Positions 17,226 through 26,184 are shown, counted from the first letter of the stretch. The stretch is DNA of 64,000 bases from G963556115 sp963677015 (GCA_963677015.1 OY781533.1:2728001-2792000), one strand, 5' to 3'. Made by a program: numbers and translations. The notes: a model not told the origin generated them from the letters alone.

Positions 17226-17759
17226 ATGGACTACAAAAAACGTATCCAGACTATACTGGATGAATACAGATTTGCACTTGAGGATATTGATAATGAGAGC
17301 ATCGACCTGCTAGCGGCAAAGATACTCGATGCCGACAGAGTCTACGTACTCGCAGCCGGCCGTTCACGCTGTGTAGCCACCATGTTTGCCATGCGTCTGG
17401 CACAGGCGGAGATACCGACCTATATGGTAGGAGATGTCACCACTCCGGCAATCGCCGAGAATGATCTGCTTATCTGCGCCTCAGGCAGCGGCGAGACCGC
17501 AAGTATCATAACCCTGGTAAAACGGGCGAAGATGTTCAATCCTCTCGTCTTCGGAATCACCGCCACACCACGCTCCACCCTTACCAAGCTCTCTGATTAC
17601 GCCCTGCTCATGCCCTCACCCGAACAGAACACCCAGGTTCTGGGCAACTTCAGCGAAACCTGCCTGCTGATGATTCTTGATCAGGTTGTGGAAGGTCTGC
17701 TCAACAAGCTTAAAAAACCCGCCTCGGATCTGCGGGCAAACCACGCAAATATCGAATAG
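17226..17759 (+). CDS. SIS-domain protein, 6-phospho-3-hexuloisomerase-like
   Basis: Single SIS (sugar isomerase) domain of 177 residues. The sequence follows the HxlB/PHI family: AAGRSRCVATMFAMRL at the phosphate-binding turn, YMVGDVTTPAI, ICASGSGETASI, and the closing LRANHANIE, which corresponds to the usual C-terminal (M)RHANLE of PHI proteins. PHI converts 3-hexulose 6-phosphate to fructose 6-phosphate in the ribulose monophosphate pathway. The partner synthase gene (hxlA) is not adjacent. AAAGGA stands before the ATG. Enzyme assignment is likely but a different ketose-phosphate isomerase of the same fold is possible. Confidence 0.75.
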   Translation: MDYKKRIQTILDEYRFALEDIDNESIDLLAAKILDADRVYVLAAGRSRCVATMFAMRLAQAEIPTYMVGDVTTPAIAENDLLICASGSGETASIITLVKRAKMFNPLVFGITATPRSTLTKLSDYALLMPSPEQNTQVLGNFSETCLLMILDQVVEGLLNKLKKPASDLRANHANIE

Positions 17760-17826
17760 ACACGTTATTCTCCGGAAACTGCCGGCAGCTTTACTCAGAC
17801 GAGCAAGAATATAACTACTAAATAAA

Positions 17827-17858
17827 AAGCGGCGCACCAGAATAAAGGTGCGCCGCTT
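17827..17858 (-). terminator. Terminator of cimA, convergent with SIS gene
   Basis: AAGCGGCGCACC (17827-17838) pairs perfectly with GGTGCGCCGCTT (17847-17858) around an 8-nt loop. On the minus strand the stem is followed by TTTTATT, the normal signature of an intrinsic terminator about 40 bp after the cimA stop. It may also stop the plus-strand SIS transcript. Confidence 0.88.
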
Positions 17859-17900
17859 AAAACAAATACACTACCGCCGAAAACTCTCGGCTCTAAGCCG

Positions 17901-19508
17901 CTACTTCTGCTTTTTTACTGATTTTCTGCCTTTACGTCCTTGGGGCATATCATGTTTCAGCAGATACTCCAGACTGTCCAGAAGCGCATGACAACTGGCA
18001 TCAATAATATTCTCCGATACCCCGACCGTACCCCAGAAAACGCCTTTATACTCCGACTGCACCACAACTCTTACCTTCGCTCTGGTAGCGGCGAGCGGAT
18101 TGACGATATGCACCTTATAATCGACAAGATGCAGATTGTCAACCTCGGGAAATTCCTCCTTGAGTGCTTTCTGCAACGCCTTGAAGAGCGCGTCAACCGG
18201 ACCATTCTCGCCCTCACTCACTGTATGATAGTGGGTTGTACCGACAGTACTCTTGATCGTCGCTTCGGATATGGATCTGCCGGCGGCGTCCACCTCACTC
18301 ATCACGCGGTAGGAGTCAATGATAAATTTTTCCTCGTGACTGCCGCAGATTTTATCTACCATCAGAGTAAAACTCGCCTGCGCCGCCTCATAGGTGTAGC
18401 CGTCATTCTCCTGCTCCATAACCTTATCCAGCAGCCGCTTCATCAGCTGCGGATCATCATTGATCACCTCGATACCGAGGCTCTTGAGGTTACTCCGTCC
18501 TGAAAGCTCGGATATAAGTATGCGCCGTTCATTACCGACACTCTCAGGCGAGACATGCTCATAGGTCTTCTTATTACGCGCCAGAGCGGAAGCATGTACG
18601 CCCGCCTTATGCGCGAAGGCACTCCGTCCGACATAGGGCATACTCCGGCTTGGCAGCATGTTGGCTACTTCGGAGATATACCGGCTGAACTCGGTAAGCT
18701 TCGAAAGATTACCGGCTTTAAGAGCCTTGAAATCAGTTTTAAGATTTAGATTGGCGATTATCTCAATAAGATTGGCATTGCCGCAGCGTTCCCCCATACC
18801 ATTCATCGTTCCCTGAATCTGAGCCGCGCCGCTGAGTACCGCCGCAATGCTGTTGGCTGTAGCCACACCACCGTCATTATGTGCATGAAACGCAATATCA
18901 ACCCCGGGAAAACGCTCGCAGACAAGGGTCACAATCTCACTTATCTGATGGGTCAGGCAGCCGCCATTGGTATCACAAATAGCCAGAGTCGACGCCCCGC
19001 CGTTAGCAGCAGCCTCAAGACATTTGAGCGCATAATCAGGGTTGTTAATATAACCATCAAAAAAATGCTCGGCATCAAAGAAAACTTTATCACATTTGCG
19101 CGCCAGATAACGCACAGAGGACTCGATCATATCCAGATTTTTGTCGAGCGATACCCGCAAGGCATCGCGCACATGCAGATCCCAGGATTTTCCGAAAATA
19201 GTTATCACCGGGGTCTTTGCCGCAACCAGTTTGCGCAGATTCGGGTCTCGCCCCGGGGTATTTTTTGCGTGCCGTGTAGAACCGAAAGCCGCAATACGGG
19301 CGTTCTTGAGCTTGAGATTCAGAACCTCTTTGAAGTACTCCATATCCTTTGGATTCGACCCCGGCCAGCCACCTTCAATATAGTCGACACCAAAACGATC
19401 CAGTTCCTTGGTAATGTTAATCTTATCACCAATAGAAAAGCTTACACCTTCACCCTGAGAACCATCACGAAGAGTCGTATCATATATTTCAATAATTTTC
19501 TTAGCCAT
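17901..19508 (-). CDS. cimA: (R)-citramalate synthase
   Basis: Condenses pyruvate with acetyl-CoA to citramalate, the first step of the threonine-independent route to isoleucine. The 535 residues are typical of the long citramalate synthase subfamily. The N-terminal TIM barrel starts with DTTLRDGSQGEGVSFS and the subfamily hallmark DYIEGGWPGSNPKD; the metal site lies in FHAHNDGGVAT. The C-terminal regulatory (LeuA dimer) domain spans about residues 385-510 and ends in the basic tail GRKGRKSVKKQK. AGGAG precedes the ATG. Isopropylmalate synthase and homocitrate synthase are less likely because of the GGWPGSNPKD motif. It is not accompanied by other branched-chain genes here. Confidence 0.93.
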   Translation of the reverse strand: MAKKIIEIYDTTLRDGSQGEGVSFSIGDKINITKELDRFGVDYIEGGWPGSNPKDMEYFKEVLNLKLKNARIAAFGSTRHAKNTPGRDPNLRKLVAAKTPVITIFGKSWDLHVRDALRVSLDKNLDMIESSVRYLARKCDKVFFDAEHFFDGYINNPDYALKCLEAAANGGASTLAICDTNGGCLTHQISEIVTLVCERFPGVDIAFHAHNDGGVATANSIAAVLSGAAQIQGTMNGMGERCGNANLIEIIANLNLKTDFKALKAGNLSKLTEFSRYISEVANMLPSRSMPYVGRSAFAHKAGVHASALARNKKTYEHVSPESVGNERRILISELSGRSNLKSLGIEVINDDPQLMKRLLDKVMEQENDGYTYEAAQASFTLMVDKICGSHEEKFIIDSYRVMSEVDAAGRSISEATIKSTVGTTHYHTVSEGENGPVDALFKALQKALKEEFPEVDNLHLVDYKVHIVNPLAATRAKVRVVVQSEYKGVFWGTVGVSENIIDASCHALLDSLEYLLKHDMPQGRKGRKSVKKQK

Positions 19509-19521
19509 CTAAAGCCATCTC

Positions 19522-19812
19522 CTAAAAAAAGAGCACCATATATATAGACGGCAGCAGAGAGTAAAAAATCCCATAAACCACCGCCCGCCAACGGGCTGCC
19601 GAATCTGTAAAACTACCCGGCACCTCCGCAAAAAAACTGAAACACAAAGCATATAACCATAACTCATCTAAACACTTCCATGATAATATACTTTTAAAAT
19701 AATAATAAGCAAAGGCGGAACTGAAGTCAACCCTTTCCAGCATAACATTAAGGAGTAATTCCACACAGCCGGCGCAGAAACACAACCCCACACAGAGCAT
19801 CTGGAAATTCAA
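19522..19812 (-). CDS. Doubtful small hydrophobic ORF upstream of cimA
   Basis: A 96-codon frame starting at TTG, with GAGGT 7 nt before it, ends 13 bp before the cimA start codon. The predicted product is hydrophobic and rich in Cys and Phe, with possible membrane segments. Against it: TTG start, T-ending codons unlike the neighbours, and no recognisable homology. It may simply be the cimA leader. If translated, it would be coupled to cimA. Confidence 0.15.
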   Translation of the reverse strand: MNFQMLCVGLCFCAGCVELLLNVMLERVDFSSAFAYYYFKSILSWKCLDELWLYALCFSFFAEVPGSFTDSAARWRAVVYGIFYSLLPSIYMVLFF

Positions 19813-20023
19813 ATTTATTACCTCAAAGAAACTTCACAGTTCATTTCACCCCGCACTATTTTTTATCGGCTTTACGACTAAAACCTTTTGAAAAAATAGC
19901 TTAATCTGTAAAATCTACCACTGCCCGGAGCAACTCATTAATTGCTTAAAAGTATCCTTACGATAATACCGGCAAAAAAAAAGATTAATTCCCCGAAATA
20001 AGCAACAAAGAGAGGAGAGAATA
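19813..20023. other. Divergent gap between cimA and dehydrogenase gene
   Basis: Together with 19509-19812 this makes about 515 bp between divergent genes with at most one doubtful small frame. AT-rich with an A-run before the AGGAGAG ribosome site of the plus-strand gene. I see no clear promoter pair, operator palindrome or RNA fold. Confidence 0.4.
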
Positions 20024-20986
20024 ATGAAGATTGTAGTTCTCGACGGACATGGACTGAACCCCGGCGATCTCAGCTGGGATGAGCTGGCAGCTCTCGGTGA
20101 CTTTACCTGCTACGAGCACACCGAGCCGGACAAAGTAGTAGATAATATTGCCGACAACGAAATAATCATTACCAATAAGACGGTAATAACCGCGGATATT
20201 CTCGCCTCCTGCCCCGGGATAAAATACATCTGTATACTGGCCACCGGCTACAATACCATTGATATCGCCGCAGCCGCAGCCCGGGGCATACCGGTATCAA
20301 ACATTCCGGCATACAGCACCGAAGCGGTGGCACAACATGTCTTTGCCCATCTTTTAAATATAACCAATCAAGTTCAGCAGCATGACGCTTCGGTTCATAA
20401 CGGCGACTGGGAAACCTGCCGGGACTTCTGTTACTGGTTATCCCCGCTCACCGAGCTTACTGACAAAACCATAGGTATCATCGGCTTTGGCCAGACCGGA
20501 CAGGCGGTTGCCAGAATTGCCGCTGCCTTCGGCATGAAGGTTCTGGTCTTTACCCGCACCATCCGCCACGAGCTTGAAGATGTTTCCCTCCGGTTCTGTG
20601 ATCTCGACGAGCTGTTACGGAGTTCAGACGTCATCTCACTGCACTGCCCGCTTACCCCCGACACCGAGGGACTGATAAGCCATACGCAGCTGGCACAGAT
20701 GAAACCGGAAGCGATACTTATCAATACCTCACGCGGCGGCGTAGTGGTAGAAGAGGATCTGGCCGCGGCTCTCAATAACGGCACTATACGTGCCGCCGCA
20801 GTTGACGTGGTTTCTGCCGAACCAATCCAAAAAGATAATCCCCTGCTGCGGGCCAAGAACTGCCATATTACTCCCCACATAGCCTGGGCGCCGATAGAGA
20901 CCAGAAAGCGTCTGCTGTCGATAGCTATCGAAAATGTCCGCAGCTACCTCGCAGGCAAGCCGCAAAACCAGGTCAACCGAGAATAA
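20024..20986 (+). CDS. D-isomer 2-hydroxyacid dehydrogenase (glycerate dehydrogenase-like)
   Basis: NAD-dependent 2-hydroxyacid dehydrogenase of 320 residues. The Rossmann segment reads IGIIGFGQTGQAVARIAAAFG (residues about 150-170). Catalytic residues follow the family order: Arg in INTSRGGVV, Glu in VVSAEPI and His in HITPHIAWA. The substrate-domain signature LATGYNTIDI matches the glycerate/hydroxypyruvate reductase branch (HprA type). Likely reaction: hydroxypyruvate or glyoxylate reduction. A strong AGGAGAG site precedes the ATG. It stands alone between cimA and gpmI. D-lactate or phosphoglycerate dehydrogenase activity is less likely given length and motif spelling. Confidence 0.85.
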   Translation: MKIVVLDGHGLNPGDLSWDELAALGDFTCYEHTEPDKVVDNIADNEIIITNKTVITADILASCPGIKYICILATGYNTIDIAAAAARGIPVSNIPAYSTEAVAQHVFAHLLNITNQVQQHDASVHNGDWETCRDFCYWLSPLTELTDKTIGIIGFGQTGQAVARIAAAFGMKVLVFTRTIRHELEDVSLRFCDLDELLRSSDVISLHCPLTPDTEGLISHTQLAQMKPEAILINTSRGGVVVEEDLAAALNNGTIRAAAVDVVSAEPIQKDNPLLRAKNCHITPHIAWAPIETRKRLLSIAIENVRSYLAGKPQNQVNRE

Positions 20987-21149
20987 TTGGAGAAGTTCTA
21001 ACACACATTTCTGTATAACCCTGCAGATTTTAAGCTGCCGCCTGCCGCCTAAATAGCGATAGGCGCAGCAGTCTGAAAAAACCGGGAAATAAGTAATTTT
21101 GCCAGCATTACCGGTAACCGCGGAAAAAAAGCAATTTTTTCTCTTTCCC

Positions 21150-21178
21150 TTGTTTTTTTATATAAAATCTGCTATATA
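21150..21178 (+). promoter_or_regulatory. Promoter for gpmI
   Basis: TTGTTT (21150-21155), 17-bp spacer, TATATA (21173-21178), within an AT-rich tract. Start would be near 21185, about 65 nt before the gpmI ATG. The hairpin-like CTGCCGCCT/AGGCGCAG at about 21033-21060 may end the preceding dehydrogenase transcript but has a bulge and no T-run. Confidence 0.55.
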
Positions 21179-21251
21179 TGGATATAATTTTATCGTTTAT
21201 CAACTAAGTAGTTACCTTGTTACTGAATAAACTTGAATAGGAGAACACACA

Positions 21252-22823
21252 ATGTCAAAGGCTAAACGCCCTGTATGTCTGATTATCCGTGACGGCTGGG
21301 GTCTCAATGAGAGAACCGACGGCAATGCAATTGCTGCTGCCGACACACTGGTAATTGATAATCTTAAAAGCAAGTACCCATGGACCAAGCTTGATGCCTG
21401 CGGTGAAGCGGTAGGTCTTCCAGACGGTTATCAGGGAAGTTCTGAAGTTGGTCACATGAACATGGGCGCCGGCCGAATCGTTATTCAGGAGCTCAAGCGT
21501 ATTGATGACGGACTCTCCAGCGGCGAACTCTTCAAAGCGGAAAAATGGCAGAACATCATGAACAGCTGGAAAGCCAATAAGAGCCAGTTCCACCTCATGG
21601 GGCTGCTGCAGGATGAAGGCGTGCACGCGCATCAGGAGCACCTCTTCAAAATCATGAAACGCGCCCGCTCAGAGAACCCTGAAGGCAAGATTGTCATCCA
21701 CCCATTCCTCGACGGCCGTGATACCCCTCCCCGCAGTACTATGGAGTATATCGCCAAGCTGCAGAAGGTTATGGAAGAGGTAGGAAACTGCACCATCGGT
21801 ACTGCCATGGGACGTTACTACTCCATGGACCGCTCACGTGACTGGAAACTGACCTCTATCGCCTACGACTGCATCGTCTCCTGTGTCGGACGTGAAGCGG
21901 CATCGATTGAGAAGCTGGTTGAAGACTCCTACGCCAATGACCGCACTCCAGACGGTGAAGAGATGGTGGATGAATATATTCCTGCTCACTTCATCAGTGG
22001 TTATGAAGGGGTAAAGGACGGCGACTGCGTCTTCCACACCAACTACCGTCAGGACCGCGCCATTCAGCTCACCCTTGCTTTCATTGATGATAACTACGAA
22101 GGCGAACGTAAAGAACGCAAAGATATAACCTACATGGGCTTCACCCGCTACTATGATGAATTCCAGGATTATCTGATGGGACCTCTCGGCGGCGGCGGCG
22201 GCATGGAAGGACTGCTCGGTGAAGTAATTTCCAAAGCCGGCATGAAACAGCTCCGTATCGCTGAAACCCAGAAGTTCCGCCACGTAACCAGCTTCTTCAA
22301 CGGTAAATCAACCACCCCGTTCGAAGGCGAACTGCAGGTTGAAGTCCCAAGCCGTTATGATCCGGCTACCTTCGCAGTACACCCTGAGATGGAGGTATTC
22401 ACCGTTACCGACAAGCTCATGCAGTACCTTGACGAGGATCCATACCAGTTCGACTTCATCGCTGTCAACTACGCCAACTGCGATATGGTAGGCCACACCG
22501 GTAACTTCGGTGCCGCCAAGAAAGCAACCGCCATGGTTGACAAATGCGTTGGCGCGCTGGTAGACATCCTGCTTGATTTTGACTTCCAGATCCTGATCAC
22601 CGCCGACCACGGCAACTCTGACCAGATGGTCGATTACGAAACCGGCAAAGTCAAGACCAGCCATACCCTCAACCTTGTCGAGTGCATCTACGTCGCCAGT
22701 GACGCAGATGGCAAAAAACTGATCGAAAAGGGCAAACTCAGCGATATCGCCGTCACCGTTATAGATCTGCTCGGACTGGAAAAACCTGCAGCTATGACCG
22801 CCGACAATATCATTGTCCACTAG
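21252..22823 (+). CDS. gpmI: 2,3-bisphosphoglycerate-independent phosphoglycerate mutase
   Basis: Glycolytic enzyme interconverting 3- and 2-phosphoglycerate, cytoplasmic. The 523 residues fit the iPGM family (about 510). Metal and phosphoserine features: the N-terminal LIIRDGWGLNE, the catalytic Ser in GSSEVGHMNMGAGRIV, the substrate run HPFLDGRDTPPRS, NYRQDRAIQLT, the second metal site NYANCDMVGHTGN and ITADHGN. A glycine run (LMGPLGGGGGMEG) in the phosphotransferase domain is unusual. AATAGGAG stands before the ATG. The codons are strongly biased to C-ending forms, as in highly expressed genes. Very secure. Confidence 0.96.
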   Translation: MSKAKRPVCLIIRDGWGLNERTDGNAIAAADTLVIDNLKSKYPWTKLDACGEAVGLPDGYQGSSEVGHMNMGAGRIVIQELKRIDDGLSSGELFKAEKWQNIMNSWKANKSQFHLMGLLQDEGVHAHQEHLFKIMKRARSENPEGKIVIHPFLDGRDTPPRSTMEYIAKLQKVMEEVGNCTIGTAMGRYYSMDRSRDWKLTSIAYDCIVSCVGREAASIEKLVEDSYANDRTPDGEEMVDEYIPAHFISGYEGVKDGDCVFHTNYRQDRAIQLTLAFIDDNYEGERKERKDITYMGFTRYYDEFQDYLMGPLGGGGGMEGLLGEVISKAGMKQLRIAETQKFRHVTSFFNGKSTTPFEGELQVEVPSRYDPATFAVHPEMEVFTVTDKLMQYLDEDPYQFDFIAVNYANCDMVGHTGNFGAAKKATAMVDKCVGALVDILLDFDFQILITADHGNSDQMVDYETGKVKTSHTLNLVECIYVASDADGKKLIEKGKLSDIAVTVIDLLGLEKPAAMTADNIIVH

Positions 22824-22855
22824 AGAATAACAACCGTATTCCAAGCTTCAAAGAC

Positions 22856-22885
22856 AGCGGCACGATTCAACCGAATCGTGCCGCT
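22856..22885 (+). terminator. Hairpin after gpmI
   Basis: AGCGGCACGATTC (22856-22868) pairs perfectly with GAATCGTGCCGCT (22873-22885) around a 4-nt loop, followed by ATCATTTT. It lies about 33 bp after gpmI and before a convergent gene, so it may serve both. Confidence 0.85.
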
Positions 22886-22971
22886 ATCATTTTGCAATAT
22901 AAAAAACTGTCAGAGATATAATCAGAGTACTCAAAAACAGCACAAACTCAAAACAGCCCTGAAATAACGTA

Positions 22972-25038
22972 TCACTCTTTGCGCTGGAGGTTATCTGCCT
23001 CAACCGCGAACTTCAGCCATGAGCCCTGTCCCGCCGGCAGAGGAAAACGCAACGGATTATCCGGCAGAGACTCCACCTCTTTACCGTCAAGGGTAAAATG
23101 CACGCCGGAGACTCCGGCGAATTCAATAAACCCTTTATTAAAACAGCGCAACTCACCACGTAACGACTTTTTCCCAAGCTCAGCCTGACGAATAACCGCT
23201 GTGGAATAACGCAGCGACATACCGGTATCCGCCCCGCCGGTGAGCACAATCTCCGCTTTGTCCCCCGGCAGCAGGCTTACATATAAAGAATCAGCAAAAT
23301 GCGAATACCCCAGAACATTGCTGCTGGCAGCGATATCAACCTTGCGTTTTTCATTATCGAGGCGCACCGTCTGGAGCTCACCGTAATTACTGATGAAATA
23401 TTTTCCCTCACCGGCGGTTCCGGTACGTGCCGCCATATACCCCTCAACCTGGCGCACATACTCAATGGGATAGAGCCAGCAGAGATCCTGCGTTTCACAC
23501 CAGTCATAAATCTTAAAGAGCGAATTCAGTCCCGCCTGCCTCTCCGCCAGATAATAATGATAATAAACATTTACCGGCAGATACCTGGGTTTGGCAGAGG
23601 TTTTAAAGGTATCAACAACCTTGGCGAAGCCGCCAAAATTCTGAGTCCAGTCTTTGGTATAGAGATACTCATTACCTGCCGGCGCATAATACTGCCGATA
23701 AGGACCGACCTGAATACTCAGAGGACAGATATTATATATACCCCGGTAAAGATCATCATAACGGGCGTTACCCCCGTTGAGATTTGCAAGTCCCGCCGCT
23801 GCCAGCGGCGCCAGAGCCTCCTCGGTCGCCTGACAGTCGCCGGACCAGAGCAGCAGTTGCACCTTCTTTTCCGGCGGCAGCAGAATCTGCTGAATCATCT
23901 CCATCGATCCTACCGTCTCCATCTCGGGATCAAAGGTATACCCGGGAACCTTGAAGCCCAGCACGCCTTTCTTCCAGATCATTGGGTGAGCATAGGTATG
24001 TGATGCAGCCTCGACTTGCGGCAGATTCAACATTTCACGAAGTATATCAACAAAGATCTTCCCCTCCGAACCTTCCTCAGTAAGGCGGTAGGCGATAGCG
24101 CTGAGTGCATGCGGAAATTTATAACGGTCAAGAATATTCTCTTTTAATATTTTGGTACAGGGCTGGGGCGGATTGGTAACATCAATACTGTAATTTGAGG
24201 AACCGTCCCCGTCAATATGGGCGAAGGCACTGCGCAGCCCGAAACTGGTAGTGACATCCGGCCGGAGATTTTCCTCCAGCCCCAATGCAGCTACAAGAAA
24301 AGCAAAAGGATTGAGATCCCAGAGGATGCCCCAGTCCGGTTCCTCAACAAAACTGCCGGCCAGACCGACATCGGCGATGAAACCGCCGAACTTACCGGTT
24401 GCCACAGCTACGGCACTCGAATCCTTGACATCGGTGCGCTCGATATTTTCCCAGACCTCAATATCCTGATCAACCAGTTCATAATCACGGTATATCGGTG
24501 AGTCTGTCGCCTCCGCAATCTCAAAATTGAAAACATCCGGTTTCAGTTCATGACAGACAACAGCAAAAGGATTCTCCAGCGACTGAATACCACCCACTTT
24601 GAATCCCATCGCCCCCAGCAGCGCCGACACTTCCTCGGTATAAGCTCTTCCCTGCTTGTCCTGAGTCACGCCGACACCGTTGATCAGCACCACCCGTACC
24701 CCTTTGGCTATTGCCCGCTGCAAATAAGCATAATAGTTCTTCCCGTAATCAGAGATATAGCTGCTGAGCCAGACCACTACCGCCCGGTATTTACCCGGAT
24801 CGGGATAATTACTGTCCGCGATATCATGATATTCTACCACCATACCCAGACGGTTGAGTGGCATCTCCAGCAGCAGGTGCGGATTTGACTGAAAGATATC
24901 GCCGTTCTCCTTGTCAAATAGCGCGAGCACCAGCCGGTTATCCCCCTGCTCGGCGGCAATAACACAAGAGGCTACAGAAAACAAACATACTGCAAACAAT
25001 AGCGGCAGCAACCTTGAGTAATTATTATGATGCAGCAT
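22972..25038 (-). CDS. PelA-like polysaccharide deacetylase (hydrolase domain absent)
   Basis: Exported 688-residue protein resembling PelA of the Pel exopolysaccharide system, but starting after the GH114 hydrolase domain. The ATG at 25038 has AGGAG 6 nt before it. After the signal sequence (possible lipobox VASC) comes a Rossmann-like domain (about 35-255), then a CE4-type deacetylase: AHIDGDGSS near 274-282 as metal motif 1, SHTYAHPMIW near 346-355 with both His ligands, LLLWSGDC, the PelA-like RYDDLYRGIYNICPLSIQVGPYRQYY, and VNVYYHYY. A C-terminal beta-rich domain follows. Expected role: removal of acetyl groups from a GalNAc-containing polymer in the periplasm. A divergent gene at 25166 supplies a GH114 domain. 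Confidence 0.8.
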   Translation of the reverse strand: MLHHNNYSRLLPLLFAVCLFSVASCVIAAEQGDNRLVLALFDKENGDIFQSNPHLLLEMPLNRLGMVVEYHDIADSNYPDPGKYRAVVVWLSSYISDYGKNYYAYLQRAIAKGVRVVLINGVGVTQDKQGRAYTEEVSALLGAMGFKVGGIQSLENPFAVVCHELKPDVFNFEIAEATDSPIYRDYELVDQDIEVWENIERTDVKDSSAVAVATGKFGGFIADVGLAGSFVEEPDWGILWDLNPFAFLVAALGLEENLRPDVTTSFGLRSAFAHIDGDGSSNYSIDVTNPPQPCTKILKENILDRYKFPHALSAIAYRLTEEGSEGKIFVDILREMLNLPQVEAASHTYAHPMIWKKGVLGFKVPGYTFDPEMETVGSMEMIQQILLPPEKKVQLLLWSGDCQATEEALAPLAAAGLANLNGGNARYDDLYRGIYNICPLSIQVGPYRQYYAPAGNEYLYTKDWTQNFGGFAKVVDTFKTSAKPRYLPVNVYYHYYLAERQAGLNSLFKIYDWCETQDLCWLYPIEYVRQVEGYMAARTGTAGEGKYFISNYGELQTVRLDNEKRKVDIAASSNVLGYSHFADSLYVSLLPGDKAEIVLTGGADTGMSLRYSTAVIRQAELGKKSLRGELRCFNKGFIEFAGVSGVHFTLDGKEVESLPDNPLRFPLPAGQGSWLKFAVEADNLQRKE

Positions 25039-25116
25039 CACCAACTCCTGAAAAAGATCGACCGAACAGCCAAAGTTACTTGCAGATATAAAAATAAATA
25101 ACCGGTCGAAAAAAAC

Positions 25117-25145
25117 TTGTCCGCAAATCTACTCCCAATTATAAT
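25117..25145 (+). promoter_or_regulatory. Promoter for the GH114 gene
   Basis: TTGTCC (25117-25122), 17-bp spacer, TATAAT (25140-25145). The predicted start near 25152 leaves only some 14-26 nt before the candidate ATG codons, so the mRNA has a very short leader without an evident ribosome site. Upstream, TCGACCG (25058-25064) and CGGTCGA (25103-25109) form a spaced inverted repeat. Confidence 0.65.
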
Positions 25146-25165
25146 ACAGTTATTATTCTACCAAT

Positions 25166-26152
25166 ATGGATCATATAATGCCACATAAACCTGTGCTTAA
25201 TCTCTACCTTCTGTTGACCGCCGCTTTCACTGCCGTGTTTGGCGGAGAATGTCTGGGGACTCCTTTACCGGCAGACTTCACCTATACCTATATACTGCAG
25301 GCTGAAAAACTGGCTCCAACCCGCAGCGAAGCGGTAAGACTGCTGCGCAGGTGTGACCGCGATCTTATTGTAATCGACCCCTTCTTCAGTCAGGAACAAC
25401 GCTGGAGTCCGGACGATATTGCCGGAATACGCGCAGGCAAAACCGGAAGAAAAGTCATAGCGTACCTCTCAATCGGTGAAGCTGAAAACTACCGCCCCTA
25501 CTGGTCTGAATCATGGAACAACCCTGAAAAACGCCCTGAATATATTCTGGAGGAAAACCCGGACTGGAAAGGTAATTTCAAAGTCAAATACTGGAATAAC
25601 AGCTGGCAGCAGATAGTATTCAGTGAACTTGAACGAATTACTGCCGCCGGTTTTGATGGCGTGCTTCTGGATATTGTCGATGCCTTCGAGTTCTTTGAAG
25701 TCGATGAAGACGGCGAGTACACCGATTACAAAATCAACCCTGACACCGGCAACAGCTACCGGGCGGATATGATAAATTTCGTAACCCTCCTGCACCGCCA
25801 GCTACAGCGTTTAGCCGGTACCGAAGCGCTGATTATTCCTCAGAACGCGGTCCAGCTTCTGGAGTCTTCCGACTACCAGAACATTATCAGTATGCAGGCA
25901 GTCGAAGATCTCTTCACTGCTGGCAATAAATCCCAGCCCCGAGAACACCGGAATTACGTCATGTCCTTTCTGGAGTCTTTCAGTGCCGGGGGGAAACAAA
26001 TAATACTCACCGAATATCCAGTAAAATCAAAATACCGTAAAATAGCGGAACAAGGCGCACAAAAGCACCGCCTGACACTGCTGCTTACGACAAGAGGCCT
26101 TGATATTCTTGGTAAAAGCCAGTCGGCGACAGGGAAGAATTCAAACAAATAA
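25166..26152 (+). CDS. GH114 (TM1410-like) glycoside hydrolase, secreted
   Basis: Secreted protein of up to 328 residues in the GH114 family, whose members include endo-alpha-1,4-polygalactosaminidase and the N-terminal hydrolase of PelA. A hydrophobic signal segment (VLNLYLLLTAAFTAVFGG) leads into a TIM-barrel sequence with DLIVIDPFFS, KVIAYLSIGEAENYRPYW (about 96-113), GFDGVLLDIVDAFEFF (162-177) carrying the predicted acidic catalytic residues, and ALIIPQNA. ATG 25166 is used; ATG 25178 is the alternative and neither has a good ribosome site. It is divergent from the PelA-like deacetylase gene, so the two functions are made as separate proteins. Likely cleaves galactosaminoglycan. Confidence 0.82.
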   Translation: MDHIMPHKPVLNLYLLLTAAFTAVFGGECLGTPLPADFTYTYILQAEKLAPTRSEAVRLLRRCDRDLIVIDPFFSQEQRWSPDDIAGIRAGKTGRKVIAYLSIGEAENYRPYWSESWNNPEKRPEYILEENPDWKGNFKVKYWNNSWQQIVFSELERITAAGFDGVLLDIVDAFEFFEVDEDGEYTDYKINPDTGNSYRADMINFVTLLHRQLQRLAGTEALIIPQNAVQLLESSDYQNIISMQAVEDLFTAGNKSQPREHRNYVMSFLESFSAGGKQIILTEYPVKSKYRKIAEQGAQKHRLTLLLTTRGLDILGKSQSATGKNSNK

Positions 26153-26184
26153 AGATAAAGAAAATTTTGTTGTTTCAAAATTAC

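Noticed and set aside
21033..21060. Hairpin CTGCCGCCT/AGGCGCAG after the 2-hydroxyacid dehydrogenase gene
   Set aside because: The stem has a bulge and is followed by an A-run, not T; too weak to list as a terminator.
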